Below, piece after piece: positions 44,922-57,736 of a stretch of 64,000 nt of DNA. How positions within the stretch are numbered: the stretch's first letter is position 1; each line of letters opens with the position of its first letter. The notes beneath the pieces were generated by a model. That model ran no database searches. It was not told where the DNA came from and was given only the letters and a program-made list of their open reading frames with translations. This stretch comes from Zerene cesonia. Taxonomy: Eukaryota; Arthropoda; Insecta; Lepidoptera; Pieridae. Location of the stretch: assembly GCF_012273895.1 (NCBI RefSeq), contig NC_052129.1, positions 3,348,001 through 3,412,000 of the forward strand, given 5' to 3'. Both the position numbers and the translations under genes were made by a program.

Positions 44922-46093
44922 AGCCGCTAGTTGTGGCTATGTGAACTTGGCACCCGACTTAAAAAAAATTCACATTTTTTTGCTCCATTCGATAGATTTA
45001 GATATGTAGNNNNNNNNNNNNNNNNNNNNNNNNNNNNNNNNNNNNNNNNNNNNNNNNNNNNNNNNNNNNNNNNNNNNNNNNNNNNNNNNNNNNNNNNNNN
45101 NNNNNNNNNNNNNNNNNNNNNNNNNNNNNNNNNNNNNNNNNNNNNNNNNNNNNNNNNNNNNNNNNNNNNNNNNNNNNNNNNNNNNNNNNNNNNNNNNNNN
45201 NNNNNNNNNNNNNNNNNNNNNNNNNNNNNNNNNNNNNNNNNNNNNNNNNNNNNNNNNNNNNNNNNNNNNNNNNNNNNNNNNNNNNNNNNNNNNNNNNNNN
45301 NNNNNNNNNNNNNNNNNNNNNNNNNNNNNNNNNNNNNNNNNNNNNNNNNNNNNNNNNNNNNNNNNNNNNNNNNNNNNNNNNNNNNNNNNNNNNNNNNNNN
45401 NNNNNNNNNNNNNNNNNNNNNNNNNNNNNNNNNNNNNNNNNNNNNNNNNNNNNNNNNNNNNNNNNNNNNNNNNNNNNNNNNNNNNNNNNNNNNNNNNNNN
45501 NNNNNNNNNNNNNNNNNNNNNNNNNNNNNNNNNNNNNNNNNNNNNNNNNNNNNNNNNNNNNNNNNNNNNNNNNNNNNNNNNNNNNNNNNNNNNNNNNNNN
45601 NNNNNNNNNNNNNNNNNNNNNNNNNNNNNNNNNNNNNNNNNNNNNNNNNNNNNNNNNNNNNNNNNNNNNNNNNNNNNNNNNNNNNNNNNNNNNNNNNNNN
45701 NNNNNNNNNNNNNNNNNNNNNNNNNNNNNNNNNNNNNNNNNNNNNNNNNNNNNNNNNNNNNNNNNNNNNNNNNNNNNNNNNNNNNNNNNNNNNNNNNNNN
45801 NNNNNNNNNNNNNNNNNNNNNNNNNNNNNNNNNNNNNNNNNNNNNNNNNNNNNNNNNNNNNNNNNNNNNNNNNNNNNNNNNNNNNNNNNNNNNNNNNNNN
45901 NNNNNNNNNNNNNNNNNNNNNNNNNNNNNNNNNNNNNNNNNNNNNNNNNNNNNNNNNNNNNNNNNNNNNNNNNNNNNNNNNNNNNNNNNNNNNNNNNNNN
46001 NNNNNNNNNCTACATATCTAAATCTATCGAATGGAGCAAAAAAATGTGAATTTTTTTTAAGTCGGGTGCCAAGTTCACATAGCCGCTAGTTGT
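44922..46093. mobile_element. DNA transposon with perfect 75-bp terminal inverted repeats and 9-bp target duplication, interior in gap
   Basis: The left arm 44935-45009 and right arm 46010-46084 are perfect reverse complements over all 75 visible bases (they begin GGCTATGTGAACTTGGCACC). Immediately outside them is the same 9-bp direct repeat GCTAGTTGT at 44926-44934 and 46085-46093. That is the signature of an inserted DNA transposon. A 9-bp duplication with long inverted repeats fits the Mutator-like group best, but the interior is unknown: exactly 1000 N. The insertion site lies in what looks like a Helitron 3' end (CCACGGGTGAAGCCGCTAG). Because both contigs stop at the same base of the repeat, the true inverted repeats are probably longer and the gap arose from repeat collapse. 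Confidence 0.75.
45010..46009. other. Assembly gap, 1000 N, inside the inverted-repeat transposon
   Basis: A default-size gap whose two edges are reverse complements of each other. See the transposon entry. Confidence 0.99.
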
Positions 46094-46139
46094 TATATCA
46101 ATATGAAATGTTAATATTAAGCTTATTCCAGTATTATAA

Positions 46140-46331
46140 TCTATACTAATAATATGGAGCCGAAGAGTTCGGTTGTTTGAACCTGCCAATTTCAGGAACT
46201 ACTTGACCGAAATCAGTGATTCTTTCTCCGTATTAAATTTATGCTAGGCAGTGCAGCTATGTACCACAATACGTAAAAAAAACACATTCTATAATTTATA
46301 CATACTTGCATTTACCCGCGGATTCGTCTAG
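46140..46331 (+). mobile_element. Helitron-like element, diverged
   Basis: It starts TCTATACTAATAATATGGAG after a host A, has the ACTACTTGACCG core, and ends TTACCCGCGGATTCGTCTAG. It begins 46 bp after the target duplication of the neighbouring transposon. Confidence 0.55.
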
Positions 46332-46598
46332 GTTTCTTATAAATTTTTCTGACAGATGAAAGCATCTCAAACTTCAACTTTTTCAAATCAAAATCAAACT
46401 TTCTAGTACTCATCACATAGCTTTGTACCCAGTAGAAAACTCATACATTTCGTGCCCTCCAAGCCTTCCTCCCTTCCTGCAAATCAATCCTGTCTGCCTT
46501 AGCTAGATAATGGTTTTAAGAGTGCAGTACAATTTGATAAAGTTACCGTAATGGTTTATTGAAGATGTTATTAAGCAGTCTTATGTGATAAAGTAAGA

Positions 46599-46625
46599 AA
46601 AACGACGATCATCGATCGTCGTTTT
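46599..46625. repeat. Perfect 12-bp inverted repeat
   Basis: AAAACGACGATC-ATC-GATCGTCGTTTT, followed by a further partial TCAATCGTCGTT copy. Confidence 0.9.
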
Positions 46626-46794
46626 CAATCGTCGTTCAATTGAATAAATCCAGAAGTTGCAGTGGGTCAATGGATCTTTAGGTTAACGGCCGCTTCGCGC
46701 TACAATGTTGACGTCCTACCTACGTACCTACTCGAGGCTCTAATGAGTGTTAATTAACCGTCATCTATTCGTAGTTTAGACACTTGGTAACAAT

Positions 46795-47040
46795 AAAAAG
46801 CTGTAGTTTGTTTGTTTGTTTGTTTGAACGCGTTAATCTCAGGGACTATTGGACCGATTTCAAAAATTCTTTCACAGTCGATACTACGGTCGGACCATAA
46901 GAAAACTTATTTGCTAGCTTTTATAAACGTAATAAAACTTAAAACAATGTTATTATTACAATATCCGTCGGTTTCTAGACGCTTATCTCAAAAACGACTT
47001 AACCATCTTGGGTACAGTTTATATATTTTGTTATAGTTCA
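46795..47040 (+). mobile_element. Helitron-like fragment with GTTT repeats
   Basis: It contains GTTTGTTTGTTTGTTTGAAC, GCGTTAATCTCAGGGACTA and TTGGACCGATTTC, matching in reverse the 57588 copy. No 3' end was identified. Confidence 0.5.
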
Positions 47041-47424
47041 CTTAAAATGTACAGGTTTAGTTAATTTCATCAGTTCATAAATGTTCCCGTAATTAGAACT
47101 ACATTCAGGTAAATTGTTTAAAAATTGTTTTCCAATTCACTAATCTATATATATTTAGGTCATTTACCTATATAATCTGTCTTCAACTTAATGAAATACT
47201 ACGGGAACAGAGCCCAGAACCTCTCAGTCAAGCTGACGCGTTAACCGCGCTGTACCTTCATAGGTATGTCGCTATGTTTCCGTCTAGATGCAATAAAATA
47301 CATTAAATGGTAATAAGCAACAATTAAGATTTAAGGAGCAATTAATTTCGGTTCAGTAGTATTGATATGTACATGTTACATATTATGCAGAATTAAAAGG
47401 TAAAATTTATATTACTTTAAAAGA

Positions 47425-47575
47425 GCAACTACAGAGTTTCTTGCCGGCTCTTCTCTGTAGAAACTACCTTTGGAACCGGTGGTAATTGTTATAACTGTGT
47501 TATATGACGATTCAAAAGTGCTTCTATAAGAAGTCTAATTGAATGAATAAATGTTTGAGTTTGAGTTTGTCAACG
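47425..47575 (+). mobile_element. Moth SINE/LINE tail
   Basis: It holds GAGTTTCTTGCCGGCTCTTC, GGAACCGGTGG, ACGATTCAAAAGTGCTTCTA, and a TTGAATGAATAAATGTTTGAG tail followed by short TGAGTT repeats. This layout is a very common lepidopteran retroposon tail. Confidence 0.65.
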
Positions 47576-49117
47576 CAAGTCCCCTTGTAACGTAAGTGCA
47601 ACAACACACTCCACCGTATCCTTGGAGCTGTCATCAAAATATAATTGAGGCAAATCAATAACGGTACAATTATTCCATAAACACATTAAAGCTTTTAACA
47701 TGTAATCCGCTGTAGGTTGAACTATAAATTACCCGCATATATAGACGCAGGTATAGTTATATAGATGTGCTTTATAGAGCAATTAAGTCGTATTAATGAC
47801 GTGTCATCGACATCCGAGGCCGTTGACCTCATCATCTCCGCACTTGATTGATCGTCTTCGCTTATCTATTTGGTATTATAGTTTGAGAGACGCTAGAAAC
47901 TTTTTTAATGTGAAAAAAGATTGTCTGTGCTCGCCTGAAAGAGATAGTTTTATAAAGCCGCCATTTGTATTGTTGTTTTGTATATGTACAGGTGCACAAT
48001 GAATCGTAACATTCATTCATTATTTTATTTCCATTTTTCGTCGTTATATGTTACTGATAAATATTTAATGACGAATGACATTATGTTCATTTTAATATTT
48101 TATCACTTTTAAATGACTATTAACTGTTCATAATTTAAAAGAGATTTATCAGCATACGAGATAAGATCTAACATATATTAAGAAGCTAAAGAGAAGAGTT
48201 TCAAAATAATGATAATGATAATCTTAAATTGAAGATATAGTAACATGAATATTTATATAGAATAACATTATAGATACAGCTCTTGGACTATAAATAAACG
48301 GTCATTTAGTATTAACGCAACAAACCTCTCTTTATTTAAGAGACTCGATAACTGAAGTCATTTCCGTATCTCAATATTACTAATGACATCATCTGAGCTG
48401 CAACAAACGAACATTTAATTTAACGTAAATAAATTGGGTTTAAACACACCGAACAAGTTTCGCATAACTGTCATCGAAATATATTTGCATAAATAAAGCA
48501 AATCATTAAATCCAAAAGCTGACTGAGCCCTCACTGAAGGCTAGTTAGTGTCTCTGCAGAGGGAACATATGTAGGCTGATGATGTAATTATAATTTCAAA
48601 ACAAATACTTAATCTTTACTGATCAATTTAGCAATCAATTATAACGAAGCTTATTTGCCTTAAATACTGCGATTCCTTTATAAATAACAATGTTTTGTTT
48701 TCGTAGCTACACTTCAAAACCACAAAAAGTTTTACATCAATTGAGCGCAGGTTTTTACACGGTATCCAACGAGCTTCCGATATAATTTTTTCTCTATTTT
48801 CATCACTTCTCATTCAATCTATCCATGAAGCGTGGCAGGGTACAGTGAGTATATTAAAAAAAAACTAGTATAACACAATAAGGAAACAAAGAGTAAAGCT
48901 TTTGCTTTAGCTTCTTTCATTTTAGCTTACACTTAATCATAACTAATATACAAAACATATTATGTTAGCAATAATCATATATTCATATATACTAGGGGAG
49001 GTACCACTTCATATTTTAAAATTTAGCCAAATGACAACAACTCTCTATCAAACACAAAACGAAACATGTCAATCGGTTGAAAACCCATGTAGTTATCGAA
49101 AAACACAGACAAAGAAG
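47576..49117. other. Intergenic, AT-rich, nothing recognised
   Basis: No repeat family or gene signal seen. Confidence 0.4.
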
Positions 49118-49162
49118 TTACAGTCGAATTGAGAACCTCACGTATATAAATATATATAAATA

Positions 49163-49346
49163 CTAGCTGCGCCCCGCGGTTTCACCCGCGTAAGTCCGCA
49201 TCCCGTAGGAATATCGGGATAAAAAATAGATGTTGGCCGATTCTCAGACCTACCCAATATGCTTACCAAATTTCAGAGGAATCGGTCAAGCCGTTTCGGA
49301 GGAGTATGGCAACGAAAACTGTGACACGAGAATTTTATATATTAGA
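49163..49346 (-). mobile_element. Mosaic Helitron-like element
   Basis: The CTAG end and the first 65 bp or so are nearly identical to the 10708 and 63245 copies. The remainder matches the different 28002 subfamily (ACTGTGACACGAGAATTTTA at the far end). Flanks are A on the left and T on the right. A TA microsatellite (about 49346-49365) begins exactly where the element ends. Confidence 0.75.
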
Positions 49347-49384
49347 TATATATATATATATATATTTATACATATATTGTATGT

Positions 49385-49491
49385 GATAGTCGAGCACGCT
49401 TCGGCATCCATTGGGCCAGCAGTGGTAGCGCTTACCATCAGGCGACCCACCAACTTCATTGCCGACTATAGCATATAAAAAAAAAACTTAG
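49385..49491 (+). mobile_element. Retroposon tail (copy 1)
   Basis: It reads GGTAGCGCTTACCATCAGGC, GACCCACCAACTTCATTGCC, then an A-rich tail. The reverse complement of the same family lies at 51645-51715. Confidence 0.6.
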
Positions 49492-50639
49492 AGTGATTCA
49501 TAAGTTAAGAGCATCTCACGATCATAATTAATAAAAAATATCTATTTCCGTTAACAGCTAAAAATACTTCTTCCTGCTCAACGAAATCCCACAAATATTA
49601 TCATCACATATAATCTTAAAACGTAAACTTTCTCGTTCGCGTTCTGTATTTAGTTAAATTTTAATTAAGTTAATGTCTTTGAACGTGACAGCTTTAATCT
49701 TTTCGTCACGATTAAGGACACCGCTTTCTAATAAAAAACACTCGGATCAGTCAACTTCAAGCAAATAATTTTAAATTAGGACTTTATTTAAACTAGGTAT
49801 GCAATGTATGTAATTATATTGTATTGTGTTGATTAATAGATCAATTTTGAATTTGAATTATTGACTCATCATTGAGATCAACTTCATGTACCTACTGATA
49901 GAATGACTTATACAGTCGAATCAATATTATGGTTTTTCTGAGAGAAAATACCGATATTCTTGATATTTTAATAAAACAGTAAACGAATCACATCGCTACA
50001 ATATCGCTGTTCACAAACGTTAATGTGATTGTAATATTAATGTACCTTTTTTCTTCTTTTCTCTCCAGAAAGACGTAATCTTATAACCCACTTATATATC
50101 TTATACCCCCCATAACAATTTACATAATAGGAAAAATGTCGTTCAATTAATACTATAATAATATAGAAAGTATAAACATCGACAATTATAGCCGCAACCG
50201 AACACACATTAGATTTTGATCTTAATATCGATGAAACTACAAGCAAGTGTCCATATGCACCGACGCCGACGTTGCCACGTCTCTCCCGCTGCAAAAAAGG
50301 GCAAATTAAATCCAACACAACAGGTTCAAAGGAGGAGCGAGACAAAAAACAAACGTCGACGCAATCTAAACGGGAGGAGGCGAGACAAATCGTCTTTAAC
50401 TGTGTACAATTCGTGAAATTCGATAGACAGAGATAAATATACTCGAAATCCCGCGGGAGAGCGTGACACACGTCCCTTCTGACATAAGAAAGGTCGTTGC
50501 CGTGTAAATAAAAAAAAATTAAGCTGTCTTTTGAAAGAGATTATTGTAAGAATATCTTTTTAAACAGAAAATGCCTTGTGACTTTGACTTTTTAAGATGC
50601 TCTGATACTTCATGAGATAATTTAAAACAATTTTTACAC

Positions 50640-50800
50640 GGTTTTTATTAGCTTCACCTGTATGTTTGTATGTTTGTTTGTAAACGACTTCTTTGGGCGC
50701 GATTTTCACCCACTTTAAACGGCCAGATTTCGTTCAAACATAGTAGATTTATTGAGGACCGATGACAATACACTAATTTGATAAAATTATTCCATTTTTC
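50640..50800 (+). repeat. Dispersed-repeat-like segment
   Basis: CTTCACCTGTATGTTTGTAT, GGCGCGATTTTCACCCACTT and AAACGGCCAGATTTCGTTCA are strings I associate with a widespread butterfly repeat. No second copy in this window confirms it. Confidence 0.35.
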
Positions 50801-51618
50801 AATTTGCAAAATATGATAAAAGCGTGTTTTTTAGTTTTTTTAAACTATTATAATATATTAATAATTTCTTATTAATAATTGCGATGATTGATTGATTGGT
50901 GTTACACGCGTAATTAAAATACAACAGATTTTACGCCCGCATTACTCAACATTCGGTGACCTTTCAGATTTTTATGTAGCATTGTGTAAGCCTCGACGAC
51001 TCCTATCTCATTTCAGAATCAATTAAGTATTGAATTTGATTTTTGCCAAACGTTTTGCAACATATTGTTTGTGAATTATTGTTCTTGTACTCAATTAGAA
51101 TTTTTATGTAATTGAATATTAACAACAAACAAAAAAAATACCGCCTTCCATTTTTTAGAACTTGACTATTTAAAAGAGACGACACGGGAGCCGTCAACTT
51201 CCAAATAAACAAACAATCATCAAAATCGTTACACCCAATCGAAATTTCCGAGATAAGAAATCATAAAACCATCATTCGAATTGAGAACCACCTCCTCTTA
51301 TTAAGTCGGTTGATTAAATGTATACATTTACTTAAAAATTACCGGTCACAAATACCTACTTTAAAAAAATCAATACCACGTAATATACTCCCTCTTAATC
51401 TATCGCAGCCCTAATCAAATGACCCTTTCAAAGGCCCTAGATTTCGCACCCCAATTTAGGCATAATCATAACCCTAAATTTTGTTACCGACCGAGACAGT
51501 GAAAAAACGATCGATAGGTATTTTTAACCACACCTTCTATGTTATGAGTATATCTTTTACGTTCTGAACTTACTATAAGCGTTCCGATATAATACAAAAA
51601 TATCGAAGTTACAATATA

Positions 51619-51715
51619 CTAGACGCTCGTCTCGGCTCCGCTGGTATTGATAGTTGGCAAAAGTGCTTGGGTCGCCTTATAGTAAGCGACATGCACCGAC
51701 CATAAACATTTATAT
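51619..51715 (-). mobile_element. Helitron 3' fragment next to retroposon tail (copy 2)
   Basis: At 51619-51643 is the reversed 3' end of the second Helitron-like subfamily (CTAGACGCTCGTCTCGGCTC). From about 51655 comes GGGTCGCCTTATAGTAAGCG, the reverse complement of the retroposon tail at 49416-49460. Confidence 0.55.
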
Positions 51716-54700
51716 AAAGTTAATAGAGTTAACATATATGTACGTGTTACCATAGTGCTACATGCTGTATGTACCACAGGAGAGGCCGGAACGGACCGAT
51801 ACTTACCTATATTCGTTGAATACTCCCCTAGGCTCTACATTCAAAGGGTGTAGGTCAACCTTTAGGGTGACCTCAAAATGAAATGGAAGCAAACCCGGGA
51901 CTCGTCCAGTGTCACGTAAATAGCAATAAGGATAAAAAGCTGTTCACTTCATACAATTATAGATATTGTAATTGTTGGGCACAATGCAAAGCAGGCAATA
52001 AAAACGACCATATTTCAAGCACTTTAATATCTCTACTGCCGCTCGTACCATTTGTTGGGGTTATTACATATGGGAGAACAATCATTTCTTACTAGTAATA
52101 TATTGGAGTAGGTATAGATATTTAATGTCTATCTAAATTTAAATTGGTAAAAGATAAAAAAACTATGCGACATTTTATTTGTACCATAACATCTTGTGAT
52201 CAATAAAACACCTATAGTAATGAATTGTAATCTTATACAATTAATTTAAAAAGAACCTAAGCTACTAACAAATTCTAAGTGACACGAACGAGTAATTAGA
52301 ACCATTAAGTTTTAAATTCTAAACAAGCCCCCGAGGGCAAGATAACAATCGAGCAAAGGCGAATGACCTTAACCTTCCCGTCATTAAATCTTAATGCACC
52401 ATGGAGTTTGAACTCTTTCTGTGCTCCATCTGTATATGGACGAAAACTAGTTATATTCTACTTACTGATACATGAGGCTTCCTCATGAAAGTTCGGAGAA
52501 AGCATTATGGCATTTGTCGTTGTCCAATTTAAGAGCATTTTACAAGTATAAAAGACTAACTTTCATCCAAGTTCAACTTACATGTTTTTGTAGACATTAA
52601 GAACAAAATAAATATTAATAATCATGTTATTATTATTACAATCCGGTTCATAACGTTTATAAACCCGATCGATCAATATGGGCACTGTCACTTCCTTGGT
52701 GCATGCGTATGATGAATAAACATATTAAATATTGATAACATCGATGCATTTTACGTGTCATACTCATAAAATTCGACTGTCATGTTCATATATATATATA
52801 TCCATGGAATGAGACGCATTACTTTGGACTTTATCAATTATTTCACTTGTTCTCCGATACAATACTTTGACGGCTCTGCGCTAAATACCGAACAGCGTTC
52901 GATTGGAATTTCAATTGATTAATATACGAGTACTCAAACACAATTATGTAAATAAATACCTACTGATAATAAAAAAGGACAATGTTTCAAACAATTAGAT
53001 TTTACATGGGTAAGTTTTCGGCAAGACACATTGAAAGTATTCTCAAAAAACACAATACTGTTACATCTTCAGAAAGACATATCAATTTTGAAAAATTGGT
53101 AAACTTAAAAGCATCACTGAAACAGTACATTGCATGATAATATACGATATTTCACAGTTTCGCTTCAATTATCCAAACAAGTATTAGATGACAATCGCAA
53201 CTAAAAGATCTAACTGTAAGAAAACGTGTTGTGGAAATTTATAAGACACAAAATAAAATCCTCCATCAGCAAGTCTCAAAGATCACCAACCATAACATAG
53301 GCATATACGCAAACTCAACATATTTATAACATCGCTGTAGATGTATTCAAAACCTTGACCGATCGCGAGGAAAGCGTACAAAAACGAAGTCGTTTGAATT
53401 TTATATCTTCAAAGGGACGTCTATAAACGCTGTCGTTACGCACTGCGCGTCTTCTATTTCGGATTCTGTTAAAATATTATAATGGTTCTACGGTGTATAT
53501 AAAACTAAAGTTAATTAGAAATTAAAAACTTTTTAACGTATTTTAAACGCGATTTATTCATTATATCATTAACCCGACGTTTCGAACACTTTATTATTTC
53601 TAAATGTATAAAACTCGCGTAAAATCAAACACAAGAAAATACTATAAAGTTAATTAGTTAATTCCTTTCTACAACAAATGTCACCGTTGTCCCTGGGGAG
53701 GGAGGTATCGCTCCAAAGTCTAAACTGGAACCAATTGACAACAATATCCTATCGAAAATAAGAGAATCAAGTCAATCTGTTGAAAACCCGCGGAGTCATC
53801 GAGTAATAAACCAAAAAAAAAAACAGATGAACAGAAAACCTGTTTCGTATTTGGGAACGACGGTTTAACTATACTAAAATAGAACACGTTACACACCATC
53901 AAATCCTAAAACATCCATCTAACGGTCATCTTCAATATTAAGTATGACGATCACAGAACTAAATAATTATAGAACGACGTTAGTATTGTATTTACTTTCA
54001 AAGGGAACCCGTGTAGGACTAGGTTAACACGAGTCGGAAACATGTAAATTTTACTCCGGTTATTTATACACTGTAACTGCGCGGGCGCAACGGAGCTTTA
54101 CAACATGCCAAAATAGACTGAGTGGTGTTATCATGTCGATGATTTTAACGATGAATTAAAACCGACAGATATATGCTTTTCTATTTTCAATTAGATTAAG
54201 CAGGTGAAAATATTTTAGTAATAAATAAGTAGATTTCAAACTTGAGACAAACAAGAATAATACTTAAGTCGTATTAAGAACTAACATGCAGTGTATCTTT
54301 TTCACTTCCCGATGATACTACTAATTTTCTCTCTGACTGGATCAATCCTCTCATTTCATTCTGGTTCTGTATTCCATCAAAACGATAATAGTAGAGATAG
54401 GCCTCGACAAATTACTCGGAGACACAAAAAATAAAATAAAACCCATCAGGATCACGAATACAAACAAACGCAACCATTCGTAATCGAAACAAATGCACAT
54501 CACTACATCTAAAATTATACTCAGTTTACAACAAAACTTTCTTGCGAACAGACGTGTCCGACTCGATACTGAATCCAATAAAATATAGCCGGTAATTTGG
54601 CAAGGCTGGCAAGTTGATGTAATAGCAGTTTGGCTTTTAAACGACGAATTAAATATATCAAAACGGACGCTCCCGCGAGTGAATGGGTGATTTTCCAAAG

Positions 54701-56907
54701 GCAGTAACATCGCTCTTCAAACAGAATCGAAATAAAGATTTGTAACACTGACAAATAAAAAACGCACATAATTTATATTTAATGCTGCAGTAATCTCTTA
54801 AGTATCGCGAGCTTCCAACGCAAGAAAGTAATGAAATTCTTTAGAGAGTTGGCAGTTTTACGAGATATTCGAAAGTTATGTAACACAATTAAAATCAAAA
54901 CTTCAAAACAGTTAAAAATATCATTAAAATTTTTGAACTGAAGTTCAGAACTATTTCCTGGAAAAATTATACTCAATTGAATCTACGTTCATACATGTTT
55001 TGGATAGAAATGCGAAATTAATATAGCTATTGCACTAAAATACTTTTATTTAATAATTCTTTGCTATATCATAGATACCGAAACAATATTTAAATTGACT
55101 CTATCCGTCGACTATATAGATATTTTACAAAGTTAAATTCAATGTAGGAAATAATACCAAAAAAAAAAATAAACCATTAAAACAATTATACACTTGCGTT
55201 AAAAAGTATATGAAATCTGACAAAGGCGAATACAATGTACCTACTTTCTATGTTGCGCAAGAGCGTCGTGTGTTTTTTAATATTGTATTTAACAACTAGA
55301 GCAAGTTGAAACGTTCAGTGGTTTCCGTTTTTCTGATGTATTTTGTATAACATTTCAATAAAAAAAAGAAGTGGGATTTGGTTTCGGTTTACGTAACTTT
55401 TATTTACTCCGTAGGTACCTACTCTATATCAGTTCAATTCAATTTGCATATTATATACTATTACTATACATATTATAAACTCGATTTGTATATATAAAAT
55501 TTTACTTTAATGTATTCGACCTTACATTTTAAAACACGCTCAGAAAAACACTATCATTAAATTAAAAATCTAAAGGGTTTAAACAATTGAATTCATAAAA
55601 TCTAATCTCGTTCATAGTGATTATTTATTTCTTGTTCCATACGGTGTGTTAATAAACAAAAAATATGAGATATTATCACTAATCACACAGCAGTTTCGCT
55701 AACATTTATTTTAATAAATGGTCTTGGGTTGTGTTCACATAAAACGCTTAAAATTTACAAAATATAAATAAGGCATTCTAAAAAACCTTATTTTTTACTA
55801 TAAATGACATATACGTAAATTATTGTTATATTCAAACAACGTCTGTTGTAGGTGGACAACGCCTGCTGAATGTAAGATAAAAGTATTACTATATGCAATG
55901 AAAATAAACCATTCTATCCCTATCCTAAGTTTGGTTAAATCTTTTGCAATGTAGCCTTAACAATAAAAAGTTCTTACAATGTACACATACCTTAGACTAA
56001 TTCCTAGTACACTGCCAAGGACTAAGTTCAATTACCTGTAAAGCAAAAAAAAAGGATTGTTAAATCATGAACACAATTGAGTATGTAAAAAATTTACAAC
56101 CCAGCAGTAATGTCATAGAAAAATCAACTCTATTCTTATACAAGTTCATATAAAGAAACATCATAATCGCATCTCAACATTATTAAGATTAAATCAAGTT
56201 TCGTAATAAAAATCAGCGATACGCAGATTTAAATGAAATATAATTAAATATCGTAACAGTCGCTTTATCTCAACGTCTTTATAGTTTCAATATACGAATA
56301 TAATTGCCTCATCCTTTAGAAACGCTACCATTAACGACAATTACTATGTACGATATGAAATATAAAGAAAATTTCTCGAAGTAAATGAATACTTCTCTAT
56401 CTATTAAGATAAATGATACTTATGAAACATGCTCCCAACATGTGGAACAAATGAGTGACATCTGTATTAGCTGACTCAATAAATACGTCAATTCCAACAC
56501 AACGAAAGTAGACAATTAGCCAAAGAACAAAAAGTGCGCAGTCGTGGCACGATATCATTTAACTCATTGGTGTCAGCCCACGCACATCCCAACAAAGAAG
56601 GGACAATAATATTGAATGCGGCACTGAATCAATCAAGTGCATCATAACAATTTCCAGTCTCTTCAAGCAGTCTAGACCATTGCACATTCTGTGGCCGTTC
56701 ACCCTGACTTGGGACAAAGGAAAGTATAATGCCGATGGGGAGATGTGGAAATATGACCCGTGAAATTACTAAAATAAATGGTCGGAACCGAGTTGTATGA
56801 AGTATCATAGAGCTCGTCTTATCTTTATTCAGCCAGAGCATACAGTAGAATGGATATTTGAAAGCGGAAAACATACAAACAAACATAACTGTTGGTTTTA
56901 ATAGTTA
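51716..56907. other. Intergenic, no supported gene
   Basis: Besides the foldback copy, the minus strand has a good acceptor at 56036-56055 (TTTGCTTTACAG) followed by 12 codons (VIELSPWQCTRN) and a stop, and AT-rich sequence to about 55400. This could be the last exon and 3' untranslated region of a minus-strand gene, but no partner exon was seen. Confidence 0.3.
53517..53643 (-). mobile_element. Foldback element copy, truncated
   Basis: TAGAAATTAAAAACTTTTTA through CCCGACGTTTCGAACACTTT is the reverse complement of the right arm of the 13973 copy. It is followed by the same A-rich flank as there, but in the direct orientation. This means one arm has been deleted or inverted relative to the flank. 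Confidence 0.6.
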
Positions 56908-57125
56908 CTAGCTTTTCACCCGCGGCTTTGCGCGCGTAGTCGCAGAAAAGCAAAAACCGGGGTGTTACTGCCAAATTTCCCTTTCCGGTTTCCGTTCGAT
57001 TTCCGGGCTAAAAACAATCCCATATCCTTTTTCGGGTCTCAAACTATCTCCGTACTAAATTTCGACACAATCAATTCAGCAGTTAGTTATAAGTAACTGA
57101 CATGACTTTCTTTTATACAATACAT
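56908..57125 (-). mobile_element. Helitron-like element, fourth subfamily
   Basis: CTAG at 56908 follows a host A, then comes the hairpin region CACCCGCGGCTTTGCGCGCG. The distal end GACTTTCTTTTATACAAT corresponds to the start of the 42726 copy. Confidence 0.7.
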
Positions 57126-57587
57126 TAAATTTGAGTTTAAAATAAAACAAGATTTGACTCTGACAAGTCGATGATTATTGTGCTATTAATAAAGTGCAAG
57201 CCTCTCTTATCTATTCACACGATTTTACCAGCATGTGCTGTAGCACTACTATAATCAGCGTCCACTAAAATACGACGGTAAGTGATAACACTACGAACGT
57301 GACTTTTTAGTATTTCGTAGCGGCTTATCACTTGCCAATAAAACAGCTATCACCATCATTTAATAAACCAGCACCGAGCGTCCAATTATTTTCGCAAAAC
57401 ACCTACTTTCACATTACTCATCCTTCGAAAGTAAATTTAATTTAACATTTTCAATAAGCCGAGCGGTTCGTTCACTCGCACTTTCTAATCGCGGATGCTC
57501 TTAAAGTTGTTCATTCCCATTGAAATTATTAATTAACCTGAATGTCTATTTAATTATAGACCGACGTTTCTGACCGCATGTTATTAA

Positions 57588-57736
57588 CTAGCAGTCCGCT
57601 CCGGCTTCGCCCGCCTTCCTCAATAAATAGGCTATCTAACACTGAAAGAATTTTTCAAATCGGACCAGTATTTCCTGAGATTAGTGCGTTTAAACAAACA
57701 AACAATCACACAACTCTTCAGCTTTATAATATTAGA
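57588..57736 (-). mobile_element. Short Helitron-like element
   Basis: CTAG is followed by CAGTCCGCTCCGGCTTCGCC. The interior has TTTCAAATCGGACCAGTATT and AAACAAACAAACAA. It ends TTATAATATTAGA with a T flank. It has complete ends and A/T flanks. Confidence 0.75.

Noticed and set aside
44931..46049. 372-codon open frame
   Set aside because: It runs through the second 1000-N gap; its real codons are the transposon's inverted repeats.
50037..50471. 144-codon minus-strand frame
   Set aside because: No ATG at its start (GTG only), low-complexity hydrophobic content, no splice context.
54351..54710. 119-codon minus-strand ATG frame
   Set aside because: It overlaps another frame of similar size, resembles no family, and its composition looks like random AT-rich translation.
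56629..56886. 85-codon minus-strand frame
   Set aside because: It lies beside a Helitron-like copy; no splice signals or recognised motif.
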